From assembly GCA_964036665.1 (NCBI GenBank), contig OZ038526.1:24180001-24244000 (forward strand): DNA of 64,000 nucleotides. The letters are read 5' to 3'. Position 1 is the first letter of the stretch; each line of letters opens with the position of its first letter. A program made the position numbers and the translations under genes. The notes below the pieces were generated by a model that was not told the DNA's origin, ran no database searches, and saw only the letters and a list, made by a program, of their open reading frames with translations. Source of the stretch: Gordius sp. MW1 (taxonomy: Eukaryota > Nematomorpha > Gordioida > Gordea > Gordiidae). Below are positions 11,947-23,170 of the stretch, piece by piece.

Positions 11947-13108
11947 TCTTATATATAAAAATGAAACTATGTGTGTATGTGTGTATGCCGCCACCAATTT
12001 TGTAAAACTAGCAGACCGATTTAGCTCAAAATTTAACAGTTGATTCCCCACACTCCGGAGCATGTTTTAAGGTTTGTTCCAGCCTAATCGGTCCAGTAGT
12101 TTTCGAGTCATATGACCTCATTTTGTGACAACAATCAAATTTAATAATGATAAGACGTTTATTTTTTTTTACAAATAATCAGAATTGTTTTAAAGGTAAA
12201 TTTTTTTCCATCCCGATAATCTACAAAAAATAGGAGCCTTTTTTTCGAGCCGACAATCTACAAATAATCGGAGACGCCAACAATTTTGGAAATCTACCAG
12301 ACCGATTTGATTCAAAATTTCACACTTCATTCCTGACACTCTGGAATGCGATAAAAATATGCACAATCATCATTTGGGATGAATGTACGATGGCACATAA
12401 AAAAGCACTCGAGGCGCTGGATTGTATACTCCGAGATTTGAGACAGATTGCACGTCCTATGGGAGGAGCTCTCTTGCTGCTAGCCGGTGACTTCCGTCAA
12501 ACCTTGCCAGTCATCCCAAAGTCAACACCCTCAGATGAGCTCAATGCTTGCCTGAAAGCGTATCTTTGGAGAAGTGTGAAGATAATCACGCTAACCACCA
12601 ACATGCGTGTTCATTTACTTCAAGATGATTCGCAACCATTTGCTAACCAACTGTTGGACTTGGGAGATGGTAAATTTCCAATTGAACCTACAACGCACGA
12701 AATATCATTTCAATCGCACTTTTGCAAAATACAGTCAATTGAAGATGATGGTGTTCCCGGAAATTCTTATTAACTTCACAAATCACGACTGGCTTTATGA
12801 ACGGGGAATCTTGGCTCCGAAGAATGACGACGTGAACAAAATAAATAATCGCATTCTATTGAACATTCCCGGTGAACCATTTACTTACACATCTGTTGAC
12901 ACAGTTATCGATGCAGATCAAGCGGTGAATTATCCAACTGAATTTTTAAATTCATTGGAACCATCGGGAATGCCACCTCACAGATTGATTCTGAAAATTG
13001 GTTCACCTATAATGATCCTTCGCAATTTAAATCCACCTAAGTTGTGTAACGGAACCAGCATCGGGAACCCGGGTAAATGGCAAAACAACGTTTGCCGGGT
13101 TCATCTAG
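11947..13108 (+). mobile_element. Helitron remnant with helicase fragment
   Basis: The left end tcttatatataaaaatgaaa has the TC start and TATATAAAAATG motif seen at many Helitron 5' ends. The right end has a hairpin (ggcaaaacaacgtttgcc) a few bases before CTAG at 13105-13108, followed by T, as expected for a Helitron 3' terminus. Between lie an imperfectly duplicated segment (around 11990-12070 and 12270-12345, both with ccgattt and an attccca or attcctga stretch) and a broken PIF1-type helicase. Rep and the helicase N-terminus are missing. Confidence 0.8.
12357..13061 (+). pseudogene. Helitron PIF1-like helicase fragment, frameshifted
   Basis: Part of the helicase domain of a Helitron Rep/helicase protein. 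The Walker B region is present (IIIWDECTMAHKKALEALD), followed by GGALLLLAGDFRQTLPVIP and LTTNMR. The frame shifts around 12740-12755; a second frame then reads FTNHDWLYERGILAPKNDDV and later LILKIGSPIMILRNLNPPKL and CNGT, the usual continuation in this family. The Walker A lysine region and all upstream Rep parts are absent. Truncation plus frameshift make it non-functional. Confidence 0.88.
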
Positions 13109-13416
13109 TTATTTATATAAGCTAAATCTGTTGAAATCTATACGTTCAAAAAAAAAATTTGAAAATGGTAACATTAATTGCTTATAAGCAAAAAATGTGT
13201 ATACTTAAAATGTGATTTTTTTAGTCAATGATTAATAGATAAGGTATATTTTCGAGAGGTCGAATCAACTCGAATTACCCAATTTTTCAGGGCTTTATCA
13301 TTAAATAAATTTAAACTCCTAATTAATCGCTTCGACTACTACTAAAAAAATATTACAAGGTGCATATCAATATATTCATTCAGATGTCATTATTAAAAGT
13401 AAAATGAATACCATTG

Positions 13417-13749
13417 TCTATATTTATAAAGTAAAGTGTATGTATGTATGTATGTATGTATGTATGTATGTATGTATGTATGTATGTATGTATGTATGTA
13501 TGTATGATGTATGTATGTATGTATGTATGTATGTATGTATGTATGTATGTATGTATGTATGTATGTATGTATGTATGTATGTATGTATGTATGTATGTAT
13601 GTATGTATGTATGTATGTATGTATGTATGTATGTATGTATGTATGTATGTATGTATGTATGTATGTATGTATGTATGTATGTATGTATGTATGTATGTAT
13701 GTATGTATGTATGTATGTATGTATGTATGTATGTATGTATGTATGTATG

Positions 13750-13780
<31 letters not shown>

Positions 13781-14550
13781 GGGCTAAAGTCTGAAACTAC
13801 CTGCCCGAATCGCGCGAAAAATTAGCCGTAGATGCCCAGGGCGGCCAGGGGTAAAATAGCTTTTTCAGAATCCTAAAATTCCTTTTAGTTTTAAAAATAT
13901 CGGACATTTCGTTTTAAAAAAGGGCTAAACTCTGAAACTACCGGCCCGATTTGCGCGAAAATTTAGCTATAGATGCCCAGGGCGGCCAGGGGTAAAATAG
14001 CTTTTTCAGAATCCTAAAATTCCTTTTAGTTTTAAAAAATCGGACATTTCCCGGCCAGTTTCATTTATAGCATCATATACAATAATGACGTCATACATAC
14101 AAGGCTAAAGTTTTCTCGAATTAGATATTTGAAAGTATAATAAAAATGTTACAGTATACGGTCAAAATTATTTTAAATTAAATAAATAAAATTTAAATTA
14201 TGCAATTTTTGCCATTATTATCACGTGGTCGATCTTTCAGATTCCTAAAATAGCTTTTCGTTTTAACAATATCGGACATTTCGTTTTAAAAAGGGGCTAA
14301 ACTCTGAAACTACCGGCCCGATTCGCGCAAAAATTTCGCCGTAGATGCTCATGGCGGCCAGGGGTAAATAGCTTTTTCAGATTTCTAAAATACCTTTTCG
14401 TTTAAAAATATCGGACATTTCCCGGCCAGTTTCATTTATAGCATCATATACAATAATGACGTCATACATACAAGGCTGAACTTTTCTCGAATTTTATTAT
14501 ATTAAATAAAATTGTATTTTTAGCAAAACAACGTTTACCGGGTCAGCTAG
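13417..14550 (+). mobile_element. Non-autonomous Helitron-like element with ATGT array
   Basis: The left part is tctatatttataaagtaaag and the right end is caacgtttaccgggtcagctag then T, the same 3' terminus as the Helitron ending at 13108. The interior is the ATGT microsatellite and then three imperfect copies of a unit of about 140 bp or more, each starting near gggctaaactctgaaactac and containing gcggccaggggtaaa and atcggacatttc. Copies begin near 13780, 13921 and 14292; the second and third also share cccggccagtttcatttata and a CRE-like TGACGTCA. No protein is encoded. Confidence 0.7.
13438..13779 (+). repeat. (ATGT)n microsatellite, about 85 units
   Basis: A nearly perfect tetranucleotide array of about 340 bp, with one irregular unit around 13505-13510 (tgatgt). 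It produces artefactual open frames of repeating Met-Tyr-Val-Cys in three frames. It sits just inside the left end of the Helitron-like element, where GTATGT runs are common. Confidence 0.98.
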
Positions 14551-15576
14551 TTGCTTATATTTGCATTTAGTCTTATTATAGTGATGGGAAAATCGAAGTC
14601 ACGAAAAGACATTTTGTGTGTTTTTCAAACATCATTTCACTCAATTTAAGTAGGGGAAATTGAATTAAATTGAATGAGACCGGATTTAAAAAGCTTCACC
14701 TTTTTTACGACAATTTCTTGCATATAGTTTTATGGCAACCTTAACATCGCGCTTACTAATTTAAGCAAAGAGCTGAAATGCAAAATTTGATTAATCAGTT
14801 CTAAAATCCGTTTATGATCCACAGAAATTAATTTGAAAAAAATATATATTAATACAAAAACTTAAGAAAAACATTGTTTTTGTGTTTAACGAATCAACTA
14901 AAAACTTTTACCATTTTTATTAATAAAAGAGCCCTTTAAAACTATAATAAAATATAGATCAGATCAGCGTTTTTCTTTTTCCAGCCATGCCCATCGCCCC
15001 CCCCCTCCCCCCCCCCCCCCCCCTAATGACAATAAGAATGTCATTCCGCACCGCAAACTAATATATTATTTTATAAGATAGTGCACAAAAAAACACATGA
15101 TAATTATAGTGTTAAAAAACAAAACAAAATTGTATTCGTAAGATTAATCTAATAAACAGGTTCAATATCAGGAGGCCTTAGCCTTGATGCCCCCGGTTAA
15201 TGTTCAATTTGTTTCTATTATGGGTCAATCAGCGAAATGGGTTTTAATAAGGGTTGCTCGAAAATTTCTAAAATAATATCCACAATTAAATGTATATAAA
15301 ACCTTCTATAAAATAATGTAAAAGATCCAGATGATGACAATAAAATTTTTTCTAGGTAAATCACAAAATTCAATAAGATTTTAAGGTTGAAAAATTGTAG
15401 TAAACCACGTTTAATTCTTGAAAAAAGATTTTGCGTGTAAAGTTATGTTGATTCCTTATTGACGCATATTAAATTTATCAAACTTGTAATGTGGGTTATA
15501 TCGCTTTAGTGTAACCCAATTACCCTAATAAACATCTTTTAGAGAATCCTGCATCAAACACTATTTAGCAATAACT
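14551..15576. other. AT-rich spacer, no gene seen
   Basis: Contains a long C homopolymer run with one T interruption (about 14997-15022). I see no coding sequence or mobile-element termini. Confidence 0.5.
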
Positions 15577-15584
15577 ATTTTATC

Positions 15585-16721
15585 CAGGGGTTTGAACCCG
15601 CCCCAAAAAAAATCGGGTTCGTGTTCGGGTTCGTGTTCGGTTTAAGGAATTGGGTTCGGGTTCGGGTTCGTGTTCGGTTTAAGGAATTGGGTTCGGGTAC
15701 AGGTTCGGGTTCAAGAAATTTTATTATACTAATAATACATTTTTACCTTCAAAAAATTATTGAATAGTTAACTTAATTTTTAAATAGCACCTAATTAAAT
15801 TCACATGCCAATTATTTCAGTGCATATGTATTTCCAATCTTGTTACAGCATCAATCTTTAGAGAAACAAGTCTCCCCTTTATTTCATTTTTCATACCTTC
15901 CCTGATTTTATAAGCAGTCTCCATAACCTTTTTCCGAATTATATTTGTAATAATGCATATTTCTTTATTCATACCCTTGAGAATAGGGTTAAGAATCTTT
16001 CTAAACCCACTGTCATCTACACAAGTAAATGGTCTCCCATTTAATGTTACCATCTCAATAAGTCCTTCATATATTTGTTTCTCTGTAATCTCCACTTTGA
16101 TTGTCAATTTTTCAAATATATTGTCTAAAGTTGACTCTTGATTGGATTTGAGTTTTTTCGGAGAAGGAGAAATACAAAGTGCCTTCTTTTCTTCTTTATA
16201 TTTGTCAAAGAGAGTTGAATGAAATCTTTCTAAATGTTTTTCAAGATTGGTTAAATGCCCTTTCATTTTTTTACCACAATCTATGGCAAGGCATTCTGAA
16301 TAATTTGATAATGGAGATATTTTATAATATTTCTTAATGGGGTTATTTTCCCTCACCATTTTAGACTATATACCATAACTAATATATATCAATTATATAT
16401 TTAATACTTACAAATAATTCTTGAGATAATTAGTATTGATTAATGAATGAAAAATGCCGGAAACATAAAAATATTGAAATTAAAATCATATGGTTTTCAT
16501 CGTTTCGTTACATTGTCATGAAAGAGAAAACTGAGATATTCAATTCACAATGTATTTTTGAATTAAAAACCCGAACCCGAACCCTTTATTGTATTTATCG
16601 GGTTCGGGTTCGGGTTTTAAGGGTATTTTTAAAAATGGGTTCGGGTTTGGGTTCGGGTTCTGTAAATCATCGGGTTTTACCCGGTTCGGGTTCACGGGTT
16701 CGGGTTCGGGACAAACCACTG
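15585..16721 (-). mobile_element. hAT transposon derivative, perfect 8-bp target duplication
   Basis: The ends caggggtttgaacccg and the inverse of gggacaaaccactg form the terminal inverted repeat (CAGKGGTTTG). The flanks attttatc (15577-15584) and attttatc (16722-16729) are identical, as expected for hAT insertion. Both subterminal regions are made of GGGTTCGG repeats in inverted orientation. The interior holds only the N-terminal part of the transposase, so it is an internal-deletion copy. The perfect duplication suggests a fairly recent insertion. Confidence 0.93.
15817..16359 (-). CDS. hAT transposase N-terminal fragment, 180 aa
   Basis: Open frame inside the hAT element. An N-terminal BED-type zinc finger is visible (residues about 20-47; Cys pair in SECLAIDCGKK, His pair in HLERFH), which binds transposon ends. 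It is followed by the conserved GRPFTCVDDSGFRKILNPIL segment and KGRLVSLKIDAVTR, just before the expected catalytic core. The catalytic domain and C-terminal dimerisation region are absent, so it cannot transpose; it could still bind DNA. Confidence 0.85.
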   Translation of the reverse strand: MVRENNPIKKYYKISPLSNYSECLAIDCGKKMKGHLTNLEKHLERFHSTLFDKYKEEKKALCISPSPKKLKSNQESTLDNIFEKLTIKVEITEKQIYEGLIEMVTLNGRPFTCVDDSGFRKILNPILKGMNKEICIITNIIRKKVMETAYKIREGMKNEIKGRLVSLKIDAVTRLEIHMH

Positions 16722-16774
16722 ATTTTATCTAATTATGAACGACCTTACCCTTTGTAGGTTTTATTTTAAAGTAT

Positions 16775-17597
16775 CAGAGACCTGCACGTGACCCAAAACC
16801 TGACCTGATCCGACCTCGGGTCAGGTTCGGGTTGAAAATTTTGAAATGGCTTCGAATCGGGTCGGGTTCGGGCTAAAAATTTGAAAATACTTTGAGGTCG
16901 GGTCGGGTTTGATTTAAAGAGTCGGGTCAAAGGTTATGAATTTTACATTGCAAAATACACGGGACATATCTTTTCAAGTAATGCTATTATGTAAAATATT
17001 CTCAAGCGACATTGAAATGTTTAATTAACATTTTAAGTCAAAAAAAAATTAAAGATTATTCATTCACTTAATTAATTTCATTTTGTTTATTTAAATCTGA
17101 TTGTTTTAATTTGGACAATTTTAAATTTGACTCCTGAAAGGTTAGATATATCGACAAAGTAATATTTTTAAATCGAAAATATATATTCATGAATTAACGA
17201 AAAAGTAAGTTTAAATATTTTAAATGGTTCATGTGCAAATCTATATATTTCATATTAATTGCGACCCAATATTGTAAATGCTATCATAAATCATATTTAT
17301 ACATTACTATAATAAATCCTTCAAATAAATCTAGTAATCAAAATCTGTGGTATCACTATCAATTATTTTCATGAATAGCACTTTAATTTGTCCTAAATTT
17401 TACACACCGCAATTTTTCTTACTCTCGCTCTTTGAAACGCGTTCGGGAGGGATTCGGTTAAAACAAATAACGCCCTTTCGGGTGGAACCGGGTCAGGTTC
17501 GGGTTGTTTAAAATGCTTTCGGGTCGGATTTGGGTTAAAAAAATTAAAAAAAATTAGGGCCGAGTAGAGTTGAAAAAAGTGAATTTGCAGGTCTCTA
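16775..17597. mobile_element. Non-autonomous hAT element, YAGAGACCTGCA ends
   Basis: Starts cagagacctgca and ends tgcaggtctcta. Subterminal regions are rich in cgggtcgggtt. It is homologous to 49590-50307 (both have aaagagtcgggt then aaaggttatgaat) and shares termini with the near-complete transposon at 52842-55374. No clear target duplication is seen and there is no coding sequence. Confidence 0.75.
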
Positions 17598-18318
17598 GGT
17601 GTTTGTGGATAGCCAACATAACCTCTTAGCTTAACAAATAAATATATTTAATTTGTGCTTTCTGGACATATTGTTCACAATAAAACATTTTTGGAGGCCT
17701 GGGCCATATTGGTCTAGTTTAAAAAATCAGAAATTTCAGAGATGGCTAATATGATTAGTGAAAAAATAATTTTCAAAATTTATTAGATTTGATAACATTA
17801 TTATAGTTTATTTAAGGGCTTATTTATAACAGTGCACAATGCATAGCGCATAATCCATGCTTCCTACTAAAAGGCCAAAAACGTTGAAATAGGTCATTAA
17901 TTACACAGCAATTAAAATATTTATATCAGTCCATGGGCGTAGCTAGCATTGGACTTTGAGAAGGGTAACAATGATTTAGGGAGGATCAAAATAATCAATT
18001 TTTGAAATTTTAGCCATAATTATTAAATTTCAACACATTTTTGGATTTACAGGGGAGACTAACAATTCTATTGTTCTTTCATGATTGCTACAATTAGCAA
18101 AATTTAGTAAATTTTATTAATAAATACAAATTTATAAAAAATGTTCCAAAACAAACAAAATAAGGCATACAAATGCGTTAAAGACACAATGGATATAAAA
18201 AATGCATAAATCTTGGTATTTCACATATCACAGTTATACAAATAATACTAAGATCATTGAGCAAAAATGAGGTTAAATTAAGTGTTGCTTAGAATCATTT
18301 AATCTTCTGGTGAATCAT
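17598..18318. other. Spacer with MITE half copy, downstream of ARL4-like gene
   Basis: AT-rich. Holds one end of the GGGCGTAGC MITE from 17932 (catgggcgtagctagcattg) to about 18060, without an opposite end. Nothing else recognised. Confidence 0.5.
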
Positions 18319-19467
18319 TTAGGTTATTTTTGCTTTCTTGCTACGATAATTTTCAAGTATTAAAAATAGGGATTCAAATGCCTCATCAACACCTTCTCCT
18401 GTGATGCCACAAACAGGGTGAACTCTCAGTTTATGACTCCTAGCATCTACTAATGATGTTTGTAAATTATTTTGGGCTTTTATTGAAGGAGAAATTATGT
18501 CAGTTGGTGCAACTAATGGTTTGTGGATTATATTGAGATTTGATGTAGATGAAAATTGCTTAGCAAAATGCTTAGAGAAATCTTTGCTTGTATTTAAATA
18601 TTGATCATCAAGCATCCTATTTTTCGTATCTTTTGATGTTATATTAAGTGCAGTAGATGAAAACAAAAATAGGCGCTTTTTTTGAGGTGTGGAGTCAGAT
18701 ATTTTATGTTTGGTATTCCAACCTTTGTGATCAAGGTTATCTTCTGTATCACTTAGATGATTAGAAGTTGTTGATTTGTATGTTTTTTTATAATTTTTTG
18801 AAATATGGGCATCCAAGTAATCTTTTAATTTGTCAAATGATGCTTCATTATAAAAATAATCATTTAACAAATATAAGCCTTTTCCCATGACAAAATGATT
18901 GGTTGGAAGATCACACTTATTTGCTAAAATTATAAATGGTAGACATAAATCATCCACTTTAGCAAATGTTGGCAATCCATTTGAAGTCTTAAAATTCTGC
19001 TTATTGTAGGTGACAGAATTGAGCTTTCTTTTGCAATCATAAAAATACCTATAAGCTGTATTGAATTCCATCTTGGCTTCATCCAATTTTGAAACATCTG
19101 AGGTGTCAACGACAAAGCATATGGCATCTGCACATTTTATAAATGATTTCCACAAAGGCCTAACCTATAAAAAATAAATCAAAATAAATATAAAATCAAT
19201 TACTCTATCTTGTCCACCCAAATCCCATAAATGAATATTTACTAATTTGTTATTTTTCATTCTATATTTCATTTTAAAACTATCAAATCCGATGGTTGGT
19301 GTCATTTCAACATAATGATCATGTTTAAGTCTTTGCAGCAATGTGGATTTTCCTGATGATTCGATGCCAATTAAAAGAATTTGTAAATGCGCATTCGATA
19401 GAAGGTCATTTAACGTATCTCTAAAGGAATTAAATGGACTATTGATCGCGCTAACACCATTTCCCAT
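18319..19467 (-). CDS. Arl4: ARL4-like small GTPase with large insertions, 369 aa
   Basis: ARF-family GTP-binding protein. Exons 19467-19204 (88 codons) and 19164-18319, phase-0 intron of 39 nt. Seen: MGNG start, with Gly2 a likely N-myristoylation site; P-loop GIESSGKST (34-42); switch I TPTIGF; G3 WDLGGQDR; RPLWKSFIKCADAICFVVDT straight after the intron; G4 NKCD; G5-like VCGITGEGVDEAF near the end. MGNG plus RPLWKSF and the VVDTSDV-EAK segment point to the ARL4 group, which acts at the plasma membrane. Odd: ARL4 proteins are about 190-200 residues. Here there are about 27 extra residues before G4 and about 130 extra between G4 and G5, Ser/Asn/Lys-rich and probably disordered. ARL4 identity is inference; any divergent ARF-like protein is the alternative. 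Confidence 0.88.
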
Positions 19468-19862
19468 TCCAATCGCAAATGGCTAAGCCATTACGTCATC
19501 TTGTAACAACCTGTAGCATAACGCACTTTGAGATTTGAAATGCATAATTTTTCGATCTCCTCTCGTCTTGGTTTCAATAATAAAATTCTGTCTCGTCTCG
19601 GATACGATTATCAGAATATTGTTCTCGTATCGTCTTAGGTTACAAAAATCTCGATCTCGTTTTGACGAGAATTCTCGACATGTGCCAACTTTAAAATTTT
19701 TTAAGCCGTATAATTTTGCCCCTTTTTTTCTAAAGTATAATCAAAGAAAAATTAAATGACATACCATTTGTTTGTATTAACATATATCGTTTTTATATTT
19801 TGTATCTGTTTTTATAATGTTTATAACTTCAAATAAAATTTAAAAATGAAAAACATTTTATT
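19468..19862. other. Upstream region of ARL4-like gene
   Basis: Contains a patch at 19555-19682 of repeated cgtctcg/ctcgtct motifs, ending in a palindromic atctcgttttgacgagaattc, which looks like a decayed mobile-element end. The - strand promoter should be here, but no specific element can be named. Confidence 0.4.
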
Positions 19863-19870
19863 ATTATGCT

Positions 19871-20039
19871 AATGGGCGTAGCCAGGGGGGGGGGGGGATG
19901 GAGGGGCGGCTGCCATCCTCTAAATTCAAAGATTTGCTAAAATTTATTAAAATTATAGCTAAAATTTTAAAAAATGATTAATTTACCCTCTCTAAATTAT
20001 TATTGCCCCCCTCTAATTTTAATGCTGCCTACGCCCATG
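19871..20039. mobile_element. 169-bp MITE, CATGGGCGTAGCC family, perfect 8-bp duplication
   Basis: Runs from aatgggcgtagccagggggg to ctgcctacgcccatg, flanked by attatgct at 19863-19870 and attatgct at 20040-20047. The first base of the canonical CATGGG end appears mutated to A. Non-coding. Confidence 0.92.
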
Positions 20040-20691
20040 ATTATGCTTGTAGACTTCTTTATTATATTGTATGAGGTAATTTTTCAATTAATAAAATACC
20101 AGATTTCACAATATGGGTAAATTTCTATATCATCAAAATTGTAAAGCAATCCTGTCTAACACTACGTGCAAAAAATAAAATTAATAAAAGTAATTTAAAA
20201 TTTCAAACGCATCAAACTCTGGGTTTATTTATATTTAACTTGATTGCATATTTGAACGGGACCTGAGTTAGCATCGCCAAAAATATGTGATTTTTATAAA
20301 TGTTTCAAACATCTGATATAGCGATTATCACCTCGTTTCTATTAAAATTATATTAGTATTATATTGTCAAATTAAAATTTATTAAATTAGTAATATAAGA
20401 AATTCGAGGTTTTTATAAATTGCACGTATATAATTTCTATTGTATTTGTAAGTATTAATAGGTATATTTATTTAATTTCTAGCTAAATGTATTTATCTTC
20501 TAGAACTACCGCGAATATCAATCAGTTTTACTTTTTCGTACTACTAAATCTTTCGCATAAATTCATTCAATTTCAAAAATTATTATGACTGATGAATCTC
20601 TACAGGCAATTCGTTTTAAGTAGTAACAATAATAATGATGGATGAGGTAGGACGAGGATAAATAATGATAGCGCACAAGCGCGGTGGTAAA

Positions 20692-20803
20692 ACAATAATG
20701 ATAAGCGTACTGGTAACAACAATGCTAAGCGCACTGGTACAATAATGATAAGCGGACTGGTACAATAATGATAAGCACACTGGTACAATAATGATCAGCG
20801 GCG
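20692..20803 (+). repeat. Minisatellite, about 23-bp unit
   Basis: Four to five imperfect copies of aataatgataagcgnactggtac. It accounts for the open frames on the - strand in this stretch, which are not genes. Confidence 0.8.
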
Positions 20804-20861
20804 CAAATAGCAATAACTAACAAATAGCGAAATCATCATGATTCTAACATCTATAAATAAA

Positions 20862-21025
20862 CGCGTGAAGGATAATTTTATAGTAAGGTAATAAAACTTC
20901 TAACATTTAAATTTGGCTAAGCGCGTTGAGGATAATTTTATGATACGGTAATAAAACTACTAACATGACATTTAAATTGGGCTAAACGCGTTGAGGCTAA
21001 TTTTATGCTAACAGTTAAATTTGGC
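20862..21025 (+). repeat. Tandem repeat, about 65-70-bp unit
   Basis: Three imperfect copies, each with cgcgttgaggataattttat followed in the first two by ggtaataaaactnctaacat. No gene is seen from here to the LINE at 21387. Confidence 0.7.
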
Positions 21026-21386
21026 CTTATGCCACAATTTCTTAATAGATATTTTTGCATTCAAAAAATAAATGATTCCATTATAGCTATATCCATATTA
21101 TAAGATATTTAATAATTTACAATGCACCTGCCAACCCTACAATTATAATGTGAAAGGTAAAGCAAATGCCAAAACAAATGCATAATATGATATGTAGCTT
21201 GAGAATTTTAGAGGTGTGCCATGATGAGTTGAATCATAATTCTTGGCACTGTTATGATCGAATCTATTATGGTATTTTCAAAGCAAAAGATGCTCTCGGT
21301 ATAATCAATCGGCAGGCACAGAAATCGCTGGAGTGTTCAATGAATCTTTAGTCATATTAGCCAAATTATATAAATACGGTTTAATT

Positions 21387-22399
21387 CTTCTTCTTCTTTA
21401 TCAGTTATTTGGTCCCACTTTCGTGGGGTTTATTTTAATAAGTTTCTTCCAGCTTGACCGGGTGAGTGCCATGTCTTGAGTAATCTCTTTAGTTTTCGTA
21501 ACTTTATCGACTTCCCTTTCCACGTGACATGGGGCCGTCCTCTTCCTCTCTTCCCCGGTACCTCCATGTCCAGTACTTTTCGATTTATGTCATCCGTATA
21601 CCTTCTTAGTATATGCCCCTACCACCTTAGCCGATTTTCAGTAATCATGTCCGCCATAGGTTGAATACTCATTTTTGTCATAAAAAAGTCATTCGTCATA
21701 TGGTCGAGCTTAGTATAGCCCAAGCTCCACACTATCATTCTCATATCTGTGGCTTGTAATAACTTTCCATCAGTGGTGTTAAATGCCCATGTTTCACTTC
21801 TATAGAGTAACACTGGTCTTACGATGGATTTAGCTTTCCTCTTCAACCATATTGACATTTTCTTGTCTCACATTACACCAAATATACTTCGCCATTTAAG
21901 CCATCCTTTTTGGATCCGGGCATTGACTTCTGTTGCGCAACCTCCCTCCTGATGTAGCATCGAGCAGAGGTATATAAATCTGTCTACTATTGGGTACTTT
22001 AGAGGGTCATCCAGCGATGGGCTGCCTGTACCGTTCATTTCCATGTATACCGTTTTTCGATCGTTGACCTTTAAACCATATCCAGCTAAGCGCTTTGACC
22101 ACTTTTCGGCTTCTTCGACTACTTTCTGCCTTGTTTGCTCGCATAGTTCTATATCATCGGCATACAGCACACACCATGGCGATTGCTTTTGAATGTCCCT
22201 CGTTATCGTGTCTATAATTATATAAAATAAAAAGGGACTTAAAGTAGATCCTTGATGTATTCCAATTTTCACCCGAAAAGATTTAGAGTCTCCAGCTGTC
22301 GTCCTAAAGCAAGAGTTTGAGGCTTCATAAATATTTTTCATAAGCCGTTTATATGTGTCAGGTATATTTTGTTTTTTCTACACTAATTAAACCGTTTAT
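21387..22399 (-). mobile_element. 5'-truncated LINE (RTE-like), 15-bp target duplication
   Basis: The flanks are aaatacggtttaatt at 21372-21386 and 22400-22414, an exact 15-bp duplication typical of target-primed reverse transcription. The element's 3' end on the - strand finishes in a short GAA repeat (complement ttcttcttcttt) rather than poly(A), as in RTE-type LINEs. Only the C-terminal half of the reverse transcriptase remains. Confidence 0.88.
21476..22341 (-). pseudogene. LINE reverse transcriptase fragment with stop codons
   Basis: Reverse transcriptase core: IGIHQGSTLSPFLF is the palm/primer-grip approach, and CVLYADDIELCEQT has the catalytic YADD aspartates. GWLKWRSIFGVM is followed by an in-frame TGA at 21868-21870, then the same frame resumes with KAKSIVRPVLLYRSETWAFN and MRMIVWSLGYTKLDHM. 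A further stop follows RLRW, then GKRGRGRPHVTWKG. Endonuclease and fingers are absent. Degenerate and 5'-truncated. Confidence 0.9.
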
Positions 22400-22414
22400 A
22401 AATACGGTTTAATT

Positions 22415-23162
22415 AACTATTCAAAATATCATCAAATCAGACAGGATAAAGTAATTGTTGCCAAATTTGATATGGTTAGTAAAATTTACTAATTCAACTC
22501 ACGTTTGTATATTCATATTAAATTAATGCTTAGCATAAAAATATATATAATAATTTTGTCAAATTGTTATTACAAGCCCTAAGGACCATTCATATTTAAC
22601 TGAACAAGCTAAAATTACCAATATATAAATTTTACTTAGATATATTTATTATAAATTAAACTTAGATGTGTAAATACCCAATCATAAAGAAATTCCAATT
22701 ATATTCATTTATATTTACAATCCTAAATGTCAATCGTACAAAATAGAATCATAGACTCACCCCTCCCCGACCGAGCTAAGTTGGAGTGCTCAATTTTTGT
22801 TCTCATTACATCAAACTCCGATATTTTCCACAAATTTAGTTTATCGATCTAAGCAAAGAAAATTATTTTACCCTCAATAAAATGGTAGGAAATTGCTTTT
22901 CCTTAGTTGGCAATAATGGCCCATTGGCAGATCTGTTGAAGTAATTTCTGCAAACCATTTTAATAAAACCTGCATTGATGAGTTGTGCTAAATTAAAATA
23001 AATTACTGTCTTTTTTAATTAAGATCTAAGTTATTAGAAGCACTGGTTTGCAACTGAGCAGAACTATTATATATCTTGTACATTGTTATCAGACCAACAT
23101 TATGTATTTATGCTTATAGTTGTAAAGTTGCTCTAACGCTCCGACTTGGACGTAAACACATA
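22415..23162. other. AT-rich spacer, no gene seen
   Basis: Nothing recognisable apart from a catagactcacccctcccc motif near 22751 that recalls the CATAGACT MITE ends but has no partner. Confidence 0.45.
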
Positions 23163-23170
23163 TCTAGCAT

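Noticed and set aside
13404-13794. Overlapping open frames of repeating Met-Tyr-Val-Cys
   Set aside because: They are translations of the ATGT microsatellite in three frames, not genes.
15600-15715. GGGTTCGG repeats as a satellite or coding Arg/Val-Gly repeat (also 16565-16710)
   Set aside because: They are the subterminal inverted arms of a hAT element with a perfect target duplication, so the open frames through them are artefacts.
20600-20813. Two - strand frames with hydrophobic repeats
   Set aside because: Products of the 23-bp minisatellite.
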